Of a stretch of DNA of 36,901 bases, positions 1 through 5,461 are shown one piece after another; positions within the stretch are counted from its first letter, which is position 1; each line of letters opens with the position of its first letter. A model generated the notes under the pieces. That model searched no databases. It worked only from the letters and a program-made list of their open reading frames with translations, and was not told the DNA's origin. The translations under genes were made by a program, and so were the position numbers. Origin of the DNA: Actinobacteria bacterium 69-20 (lineage in GTDB: Bacteria; Actinomycetota; Actinomycetes; Mycobacteriales; Nakamurellaceae); assembly GCA_001897425.1 (NCBI GenBank), contig MKSW01000023.1, positions 63,695 through 100,595 on the forward strand, written 5' to 3'.

Positions 1-15
1 AGATCGTTGCCCGTG

Positions 16-1410
16 TCACGAGGCGGGGCGGATCGAAATCGCGAAAAGCGGCCCGAGGTGCAATTCGCCGAGCACATTGCCGGTCGTCGGGTCGACCCAG
101 CGCACGTATTCGCCGGACATGACCGCGAGCACCCGGCTGTCCGATGTGAAGACGAGGATCGAGGACGCATCGCCGGCAAATCGTCCATCGATCGGCAGCA
201 GGATCGGTGTCCGCTCGCCGGTGCGCAGGTCCAGGATGCTCAACGGAGGACCACCGGGGGCCAGATCCAGCATCGCCGCGTACCGGCCGTTCGGCGAGAT
301 CACGCCCGGGAACTGGCCGATGACCGCTGATGCCGGCGGCGTGTAACGCGGCAGCGGGGCACGCTTGCCGGTCGAGCGGTCCAGTACGGCAGCGGTGCAC
401 TCCCCGGCGTCGCTGCATTCGTAGACGATGTAGCCGGTCGGTCCCGCCGCCAGTACTCTCCCGTGTGTCACCAGGCGTGTGCCGTCAGGCCGCAGGTCGT
501 AGACGCCGCCGACCGCTTCGGCGAGAACGCCGCCGGCGCCATCCGGCCGGAGCCCCCAGGGGCCATCGATTCCGAGCGATGCGGGCGGTTTGATGATCGC
601 GCCCGTCGTGTGACCCTGCGCGTCGACCAGTTCGAGCATGACGTCGGTGCCCGTCGGCATCGATTGCGACGACATCGCCCATACTCGGTCGGCCTGCACG
701 GACGGAAACACCGGACCGCCCTGCTCGAGCAGGCCGCCGGCGATCGCCGCGGACGCGCCATCGGCAACCATGCAACCGGGAACTCCGTCCCACGGCCTGA
801 TGATCGTGGCCGTGGCGGTGACGACGAAAGACATCGGGCCGTTGCTCATCAGGGCCGGCAACTCGGTACGCACCATCGCGCCCGTGTCGACACGGTAGTC
901 GACGATGGCAGCTCCGGAGCTGAAACTCCCGTCCCACAACAGCGCGACCAAGTCGAACGGTGCAGCGTCCAGTTCGGCCGGCGAACCGGTGGACGTGATA
1001 GGCGCCGCCGGTTCGGTGGTGTCGGGCACCGTGGTCACGATCATCGGCCCGCCGTGCAGTGTGCCGGTGGCGACTCCATCCGAGTTCGTGCCCTGGAGAG
1101 CCGACCCTGGCGACACGGCATCGGTCGAGGATTTCGTCATATCAGTCGGCGGCGTTTCGGGACGGGAGGTTGTCGGCGGCGGGGTGACCGAGACGCCAGT
1201 GGTCGGCTCGTCGCCATGCTCGCTCGTGCCGCCGAGGTAGTGCTGCACCGAGACCAGCGCCAGCAGCACGGCGAACCCGGCGACGATCGCGATCCAGCGG
1301 CCCCAGCCCCGGCCCGGCCCGCGCGGCGCGCCCCCAAATGGCGGTCCTCCGTTCGGGCCTTCGGGGCCGTCCGAGATCCACATCTCGGGCTCGGGCGGCG
1401 GCTCCGTCAT
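16..1410 (-). CDS. membrane-anchored, propeller-like protein of unknown function
   Basis: A 464-residue protein. The start is set at the ATG opening with MTEPPPEPEM, because the open frame further upstream (to 1533) has Arg-rich, shadow-like composition. A Pro/Gly-rich cytoplasmic N-terminus is followed by one hydrophobic segment (about residues 39-56, WIAIVAGFAVLLALVSV) and a Thr/Pro/Ser-rich linker. The long extracytoplasmic part has repeated strand-turn patterns such as 'SILDLRTGERTPI' and 'RWVDPTTGNVLGELHLG', typical of WD/TolB-like beta-propeller blades. No catalytic motif was recognised. The topology (single TM anchor, propeller outside) is inferred from sequence pattern only. It is divergent from the small gene pair starting at 1557. 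Confidence 0.65.
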   Translation of the reverse strand: MTEPPPEPEMWISDGPEGPNGGPPFGGAPRGPGRGWGRWIAIVAGFAVLLALVSVQHYLGGTSEHGDEPTTGVSVTPPPTTSRPETPPTDMTKSSTDAVSPGSALQGTNSDGVATGTLHGGPMIVTTVPDTTEPAAPITSTGSPAELDAAPFDLVALLWDGSFSSGAAIVDYRVDTGAMVRTELPALMSNGPMSFVVTATATIIRPWDGVPGCMVADGASAAIAGGLLEQGGPVFPSVQADRVWAMSSQSMPTGTDVMLELVDAQGHTTGAIIKPPASLGIDGPWGLRPDGAGGVLAEAVGGVYDLRPDGTRLVTHGRVLAAGPTGYIVYECSDAGECTAAVLDRSTGKRAPLPRYTPPASAVIGQFPGVISPNGRYAAMLDLAPGGPPLSILDLRTGERTPILLPIDGRFAGDASSILVFTSDSRVLAVMSGEYVRWVDPTTGNVLGELHLGPLFAISIRPAS

Positions 1411-1537
1411 ACCCGACACCCTGCCACGGACGACGCCGACACGCCCTCTTGCGCAGCGTTCCTGTTCGGCTTTTAGTGTTGGTGTGGGCGCCTGTGCCAG
1501 TAGGGCAGTCCCCGGTATCGCATGACTTTGCATCGTA

Positions 1538-1548
1538 TGTGTGACACA
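1538..1548. promoter_or_regulatory. short palindrome upstream of the toxin-antitoxin-like pair
   Basis: TGTGT-G-ACACA is a perfect inverted repeat with a one-base centre, ending 8 bases before the GTG at 1557. The second gene of the downstream pair carries a ribbon-helix-helix domain, which in such modules usually binds an operator of this kind. Operator function is inferred from position alone; no convincing -10 hexamer was identified. Confidence 0.35.
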
Positions 1549-1556
1549 CTGTAGGT

Positions 1557-1796
1557 GTGCAGATCCGACTGACGCGTGACGGGCGGAAACCTCGGATCGG
1601 GATGTCCCGGATTCTCACAGCGATGCGATCCGCCGGGCAGCCCACCGCGCTCGAAGGAGACCAGCTTTTCTACCTCGGCATCGACGGTCGAGGCGTGGAA
1701 CTGGAGATCATCGCTGTGCCCGACGATAAGCGCCCCGGCGGGCTTGCCATCATTCATGCCATGCCGACCCACTATCGCAGGAAGGAGGGGTCATGA
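1557..1796 (+). CDS. putative toxin of a BrnT-like toxin-antitoxin pair
   Basis: A 79-residue protein read from GTG at 1557; an alternative ATG lies at 1602 (MSRILTAM). The C-terminal half, 'YLGIDGRGVELEIIAVPDDKRPGGLAIIHAMPTHYRR', resembles the final strands of small BrnT/DUF4258-type RelE-fold toxins, which often end in a basic 'HAMP..R' stretch. The next gene overlaps it by four bases (ATGA) and encodes a ribbon-helix-helix protein with the DNA-binding part at its C-terminus. That toxin-first order is known for BrnTA. The family assignment is by pattern and context; it could be another small-toxin family. Confidence 0.55.
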   Translation: MQIRLTRDGRKPRIGMSRILTAMRSAGQPTALEGDQLFYLGIDGRGVELEIIAVPDDKRPGGLAIIHAMPTHYRRKEGS

Positions 1797-2134
1797 CTGC
1801 AGATCGGATCGACCCACGGGAATACGTCATTGATGACGACGCGACGATCTCCGACATCGACCTCGAGGCGGAGGAGTTCACACTACGCGACGGCCGTCGC
1901 CTCACGGATGAGCTCGCCAAGGAGCTCGCTGCTCAGGCCCTCGGTGAGATTCGGCGCCGCAATCTCATCCCGGGCCGTAAGTCTCTGTCCGGCGACGGCA
2001 GCCACTCGCCCGCCATTCGGGTCCGTGTACCTGCTCAACTACGTAGACAGGCCGAGAACCGCGCCGCTGCCGACGGTGTCACCCTGTCCGAGCTCACCCG
2101 CGAGGCCCTGACGGCGTACCTCCGGGCCTCGTAG
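1793..2134 (+). CDS. ribbon-helix-helix antitoxin (BrnA-like position)
   Basis: A 113-residue protein starting at the ATG that overlaps the preceding stop codon (ATGA), with a strong ribosome site (GGAAGGAGGGG) just upstream. The first 70 residues are acidic and probably bind the partner toxin. Residues about 72-111 ('PAIRVRVPAQLRRQAENRAAADGVTLSELTREALTAYL') fit a ribbon-helix-helix fold: one basic strand, then two helices with the conserved SELTREAL pattern. Translational coupling and the C-terminal position of the DNA-binding fold support an antitoxin and autoregulator. The DNA-binding fold is clear; pairing as a functional toxin-antitoxin system is inferred. Confidence 0.65.
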   Translation: MTADRIDPREYVIDDDATISDIDLEAEEFTLRDGRRLTDELAKELAAQALGEIRRRNLIPGRKSLSGDGSHSPAIRVRVPAQLRRQAENRAAADGVTLSELTREALTAYLRAS

Positions 2135-2250
2135 CTGCCCACATCGCGGCCCGGCCGGGGTGACCAGACCGCACATCAAGATCATCAGGTCGGCACATGC
2201 CGTTCCGCCTTCGGCCCCGTCGGCCAAGTCGCCATGCGCACGTCGGCTGA

Positions 2251-2340
2251 TCACGCTGGGTAGCGCGCATACGGTGGCACACCACGAAGAAGACGCTAAT
2301 GTCCGCTTGGCCGGTCTCCGGACATTATCTGGCGGATCAC
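2251..2340 (+). repeat. direct repeat, copy A, left of the MazEF-like cassette
   Basis: About 90 bases matched by 3017-3108. Two well-conserved blocks are shared: TCACGCTGGGTAGCGC followed by an ACGGT tail, and AATGTCCGCTTGGCCG followed by a GACATTAT/TGGC-GATCAC block, joined by a diverged spacer. In this copy the second block is an inverted repeat (ATGTCCG ... CGGACAT). Together the copies bracket the cassette at 2364-2941. Confidence 0.7.
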
Positions 2341-2363
2341 AGCTAATGGGACTGGCGCGGCTG

Positions 2364-2669
2364 CTACACGAAGTCCAACTCGAACGCGTCGCTGATCGCC
2401 CGGGCGAGTTGTGGTTCTTGGTCGTCGAGGAGGACGCCGATGGCTTCGCCGACCGCAGCTCGGCGCACGGTTGTGATGTTGTCGCAGCTCACGACACCGT
2501 CGTGATCGAGTCCGTTGCGTGGCCCGACCGGAACCTCGCTCGTGAGGCCGCGGATAGTGCCGGTGATCGGCGCGACGGTAACCCAGGTGAGCAGGTGAAG
2601 TTTCGATTGGCGGGTCAAGATCAACGCCGGCCGCCGCTTGTCCAGCAGTACCAGGGCAATGGTGCGCAT
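2364..2669 (-). CDS. MazF/PemK-like endoribonuclease toxin
   Basis: A 101-residue protein with the core of the MazF/PemK (CcdB-fold) family: 'RRPALILTR' near the N-terminus, then 'VTVAPITGTIRGLTSEVPVGPRNGLDHDGVVSCDNITTV', which covers the conserved strands and the central C-D-N-I-T segment. Members cleave mRNA or tRNA at short motifs. The N-terminus (MRTIALVLLDKRRPAL) lacks the usual 'RRGEIW.V.L' opening strand, but related actinobacterial proteins have a similarly abbreviated LDK-RPAL start. Its ATG shares one base with the stop of the upstream antitoxin gene (TGATG), so the two are translationally coupled. Confidence 0.85.
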   Translation of the reverse strand: MRTIALVLLDKRRPALILTRQSKLHLLTWVTVAPITGTIRGLTSEVPVGPRNGLDHDGVVSCDNITTVRRAAVGEAIGVLLDDQEPQLARAISDAFELDFV

Positions 2670-2908
2670 CAGTCAAGCGCGGGGTGTGGCAGGTCCAGCA
2701 TGCCGTCGAGGTCCGGATAGGCAGGTTCGCCACGTCGCGCAAGATCCGCGAGGATCGCCTCTTCGCTTCGATAACGCCGGTCACGCTGAAGGCGGGCGAT
2801 CCCGTGGCGCACGGCTTCGGACCGGTTGGCGGCGCGACCCTCAGCGACTTCCGCATCGAGGGTCGCCAGGTCCTGGTCATCGAGACGGACCGCGATCTGA
2901 ATGCTCAC
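2669..2908 (-). CDS. ribbon-helix-helix antitoxin of the MazF-like toxin
   Basis: A 79-residue protein from GTG at 2908. Residues 3-40 ('IQIAVRLDDQDLATLDAEVAEGRAANRSEAVRHGIARL') form a typical ribbon-helix-helix domain with the conserved 'NRSEAVR' turn. The remaining acidic tail, ending 'GEPAYPDLDGMLDLPHPALD', would wrap the toxin. The start was chosen over longer in-frame options because a TATTCT -10 hexamer lies exactly 6 bases upstream of this GTG, giving a leaderless transcript, and because the domain begins immediately afterwards. It forms a two-gene operon with the MazF-like gene, antitoxin first. Confidence 0.8.
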   Translation of the reverse strand: MSIQIAVRLDDQDLATLDAEVAEGRAANRSEAVRHGIARLQRDRRYRSEEAILADLARRGEPAYPDLDGMLDLPHPALD

Positions 2909-2941
2909 GCCCCGAGAATACCGAACTGTCAACCAATTGGT
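2909..2941 (-). promoter_or_regulatory. leaderless promoter and operator of the MazEF-like pair
   Basis: On the minus strand TATTCT (2915-2920) is followed by six bases and the GTG start, the spacing expected of a leaderless mRNA. A perfect 10-bp palindrome, ACCAATTGGT (2932-2941), sits just upstream in the -35/-10 spacer region and is a good candidate operator for the ribbon-helix-helix antitoxin. No good -35 hexamer was found at the standard spacing. Confidence 0.5.
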
Positions 2942-3016
2942 ATGCGCTGGTTGCCGCGCGAATTGAGGATCGGCTTGCGGCCACGTCGGCACGAGTGCTG
3001 TGCACGCGCCGACGAG

Positions 3017-3108
3017 TCACGCTGAGTAGCGCCCAACGGTCAGCCCTCCCGCGAAGGCGATGCAATGTCCGCTTGGCCGTTCGGGGGGGACGTTATTTGG
3101 CCGATCAC
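3017..3108 (+). repeat. direct repeat, copy B, right of the MazEF-like cassette
   Basis: Second copy of the ~90-base repeat at 2251-2340. It shares TCACGCTGAGTAGCGC and AATGTCCGCTTGGCCG plus the TTAT-TGGC-GATCAC tail, but its internal inverted repeat is degraded by a run of seven G. It leads directly into the AraC-type pseudogene, so the repeat may derive from the regulatory region of that gene. Confidence 0.65.
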
Positions 3109-3160
3109 GACCGATGCGAACGGCCATCTGCTGTCCGTGTGAAGCTACTTTGGACCGCGC

Positions 3161-3427
3161 TTGCCGAAGCGGTCGGCGCGACGCGCCCGCTGCTTCGATG
3201 TGGGCTTCACCAGCCTCGGCACGTTCAGCCGTACATTCCGGGAGATCGTCGGTGAGACGCCGAGCGGCTGTCCCGCAGGGTACGGCCCCGTGGTGGCACC
3301 ACACTGCGTCCAGCTGGCCGCCATGCGGCCGTGGAGCGGGGTGCAAGGCCGTCATAAACGATCAGGTTTGGAGAAGCCGTTGCGGCGGCGGCTCGGTAGC
3401 ATCGGCGGCGTATCGGTATCAGTGTGA
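3161..3427 (+). pseudogene. C-terminal remnant of an AraC-family regulator
   Basis: The frame encodes 'CFDVGFTSLGTFSRTFREIVGETPSG', an unmistakable second helix-turn-helix of an AraC/XylS-type DNA-binding domain. It is followed by 'RPW..QGRHKRSGLEKPLRRR', the tail pattern of many actinobacterial members. The first helix-turn-helix and everything N-terminal to it are missing: upstream bases carry no in-frame AraC sequence and instead hold repeat copy B. The usual 'P..YR' after the recognition helix is altered. AraC genes of this type commonly sit directly upstream of a VOC gene as its regulator, and the VOC gene here at 3450 fits that pairing. The bounds given are those of the open frame. Confidence 0.7.
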
Positions 3428-3449
3428 CTGGAACGGCGCGGGAGAAGAC

Positions 3450-3866
3450 ATGATTACCAGCCTGAATGTCGCTTCGATCTATGTTCTGGACAAGGAGGAG
3501 GCGCTCGACTTCTACGTCAACAAGCTCGGGCTGGAGAAGGGCAATGACGTGCGGCAGGGCGACTACCGATGGCTGACGGTGCGCGCGCCAGGAGATCGGC
3601 CGACCGAGATCTCGCTGGAGCAGCCCGGGCCGCCGCTGCACGATGAGGCGACGGCCGAGCAAATCCGCGAGCTGGTCGCGAAGGGTGCCCTCGGCGGGCT
3701 GGTGTTCATCACGGAGGATGCTCGGGCGCTGTACGACACGCTCCGTGAGCGCGGCGTCACCGACTTCACCCAGGAGCCCACCGAGCACTTCTACGGCACC
3801 GATATGGGCCTTCGGGACCCTTTCGGCAACCCGATCCGCATTCTGCAGCAGGGAAAGGCAACCTAG
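3450..3866 (+). CDS. VOC (glyoxalase/bleomycin resistance) family protein
   Basis: A 138-residue protein; ATG at 3450 preceded by GGGAGAAG. It opens with 'SLNVASIYVLDKEEALDFYVNKLGLEKG', the classic first beta-alpha-beta module of the vicinal oxygen chelate fold, and closes with 'YGTDMGLRDPFGNPIRILQ', the second module with the 'DPfGN' signature. Such proteins bind a metal and act on small electrophiles or bind drugs; the substrate cannot be read from sequence. Length is normal for a single-chain VOC dimer subunit. The upstream regulator remnant suggests it was once controlled by an AraC-type activator that is now lost. Confidence 0.85.
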   Translation: MITSLNVASIYVLDKEEALDFYVNKLGLEKGNDVRQGDYRWLTVRAPGDRPTEISLEQPGPPLHDEATAEQIRELVAKGALGGLVFITEDARALYDTLRERGVTDFTQEPTEHFYGTDMGLRDPFGNPIRILQQGKAT

Positions 3867-4074
3867 CGGGAAACTGCTTACGCGGCCGCAGGAACAGCGC
3901 GGCGGACTCGTAGGCGCTGCCGGACCCGGAGGGCGTCGAGCGGACCGCAGACACCACGACCATCATTCACAGCTCCGCAGATCGATCCGCCGTCGGAATA
4001 GCGAGTCCAGGACGTAGCACGCCCATATCGGCGAGGATGGTTCGATCCGGAAACGCGACGAGAGGATCGATCCG

Positions 4075-4416
4075 ATGACGAAGTACCTAATCTCTTTCCC
4101 CAGTGCCGCCATGGTCTTCCCGGAGGAGGACTTTCAGTCGATATCGGATGCGGCGCATGCGGTCGTGCAGGAGGCGAAGGACGCGGGCGTCTGGGTCTTC
4201 GGCGGCGGCATCGACGAGAGCATCCCACCCGTCATGGTCGCCGGCGACGGGACGGTGACCGAGGGCACCTACCCGCAGACGAGAACGATCGAAGGCGGAT
4301 ACACGGTGCTGGAGCTGCCCTCGCGGGATGCGGCATTGCAGTGGGCGGCGAAGATCGCGGTCGCGTGCCGATGCGCGCAGGAGGTGCGTGCCTTCCAGTA
4401 CGACCCGGCCAGCTGA
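4075..4416 (+). CDS. YCII-related (DGPF) domain protein
   Basis: A 113-residue protein starting MTKYLISFPSAAMVFP, with GAGAGG upstream as ribosome site. The pattern of an N-terminal strand, an Asp/Glu-rich helix ('EEDFQSISDAAHAVVQEAKDAGVWVFGGGI'), and a final 'GGYTVLELPSRDAALQWAAKIAVACRCAQEVRAFQYDP' matches the ferredoxin-like YCII/DGPF family. In many actinobacteria these genes accompany ECF sigma factors, but none is present here. The biochemical role of the family is mostly unknown. The 207 bases between the VOC gene and this one show nothing recognisable. Confidence 0.8.
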   Translation: MTKYLISFPSAAMVFPEEDFQSISDAAHAVVQEAKDAGVWVFGGGIDESIPPVMVAGDGTVTEGTYPQTRTIEGGYTVLELPSRDAALQWAAKIAVACRCAQEVRAFQYDPAS

Positions 4417-4690
4417 CGGGCGGAACGCGGTATAGGCCCATATCAGGGTTCGGGGCCGATTCGCGCAAACGCCGTGCTGTGAACGGGCCGGCTGGCGCGG
4501 ATCGGTGACAAGGTCGACACCTCAGGCCTTGCTGTTGGCCAGAGCGGCGAACCCGTGACCGGGATCGCAACAATTAATGAAGGCTCTACCACCGTCTGCG
4601 CCGGCGGCTGAGACACACGCCGGATGCCCGGCCCCGGACAGGACTCGACCGATCCGGCGAGGCCGCAACGACCGTGATGCACTCGGTGAG

Positions 4691-4734
4691 GGCGAGCAGC
4701 CCCGGGGGGACCGCCCTCGAGCGAGCTGCTCGCC
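4691..4734. terminator. 10-bp-stem hairpin between convergent genes
   Basis: GGCGAGCAGC (4691-4700) and GCTGCTCGCC (4725-4734) are perfect complements with a 24-base loop. The hairpin lies in the 373-base gap between the convergent YCII gene and the tetR-type gene, close to the latter's stop. A role in transcription termination is inferred from position; there is no T-tract. The rest of the gap (4417-4690) contains nothing recognised. Confidence 0.45.
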
Positions 4735-4736
4735 GT

Positions 4737-4780
4737 AGCGCCACAGCAGCGCCACGGCAGCGCCACAACAGCGCCACGGC
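4737..4780 (+). repeat. 11-bp tandem repeat, four units
   Basis: Four consecutive units of AGCGCCAC(A/G)(G/A)C (4737-4747, 4748-4758, 4759-4769, 4770-4780), with a partial fifth (AGCGGCG). It ends ten bases before the stop of the TetR-type gene, and an 11-bp period is close to one helical turn. Slippage would change the copy number. Confidence 0.8.
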
Positions 4781-4789
4781 AGCGGCGTC

Positions 4790-5461
4790 TCAACCGGATG
4801 GTCGGCGATCGGCCGCGTTCCGCCGCGAACCGCGTTCCGTGGCGGGCCGGGGAGTCGCAGCGCGCCGATACCTCGACGGGCCGAGCAGGGGGAGGACGAC
4901 TTGGTCGACGAGTTCTTCCAGCGGCAGGCTGTCGAGGTCACGGAAGAGGAAATGGTCCCGCACGATCGCCGGTCCGGCTTGCAGGCGCAGCGGGGTGATG
5001 TCGCGGCCGTCGAGTTGACCGCGGGCGACACCGCGTTCGATGAGGTGCTGCAGCCGGGTGGCTGCGGCATCGCCGGTGTGTTCCCGGACCTGCCGTGACA
5101 GCGACGGATTGAGGACCGTTTCGGCGCGCAGTCCGCGCAACGCCGCGCCCACGGTCCCGGTGAGGCCGGCCACCACGGTGCCCAGGAGTTGGAGGAGGTC
5201 GCCGCGCAGGGACCCGGTGTCGGGGAGTTGGTCGTCGGTGGGCAGGCCAGATTGGATGGCGTCGATGATCAGTTCGGTGCGGGACTGCCAGCGCCGGTAG
5301 AGCGCTGCTTTGCCGGTGTGGGCACGTTTGGCGACGGTTTCCATGGTGACGGCCGCGTAGCCGTTCTCGTCGATCTCGTCGAAGACGGCCCGGAAGATCG
5401 CGTCGGTGAGCCGGTCGCCGCGGCGCCGGGTCGCGCCCGTGGCCGGGTGTTGGCCAGTCAT
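4790..5461 (-). CDS. TetR-family transcriptional regulator
   Basis: A 223-residue protein whose N-terminal helix-turn-helix is seen at about residues 37-60 ('AAVTMETVAKRAHTGKAALYRRWQ', with the K-A-[AT]-[LI]-Y-R-R-W recognition-helix signature). The C-terminal ligand-binding part is all helical, with 'GALRGLRAETVLNPSLSRQVREH' typical of the TetR_C_11/16-like group. Its ATG overlaps the stop of the upstream PEP-synthase-like gene (ATGA), so both are made from one mRNA. The 21-bp palindrome in front of that operon (7951-7971) is the likely autoregulatory operator. The ligand is unknown; a substrate of the enzyme is a reasonable guess. Confidence 0.88.
   Translation of the reverse strand: MTGQHPATGATRRRGDRLTDAIFRAVFDEIDENGYAAVTMETVAKRAHTGKAALYRRWQSRTELIIDAIQSGLPTDDQLPDTGSLRGDLLQLLGTVVAGLTGTVGAALRGLRAETVLNPSLSRQVREHTGDAAATRLQHLIERGVARGQLDGRDITPLRLQAGPAIVRDHFLFRDLDSLPLEELVDQVVLPLLGPSRYRRAATPRPATERGSRRNAADRRPSG

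Noticed and set aside
463-1476. 337-codon plus-strand frame opposite the first gene
   Set aside because: Arg/His-rich shadow frame; the opposite strand has a membrane anchor and regular strand-turn repeats.
3064-3141. Short plus-strand ORF beginning MSAWPFGGDV in repeat copy B
   Set aside because: The matching copy A has a different frame and an early stop, so the repeat is not conserved as coding sequence.
3350-3356. CGTCATA in the AraC remnant as another repeat copy
   Set aside because: Flanks do not resemble the family core (no GAACATCG before it) and there is no hairpin.
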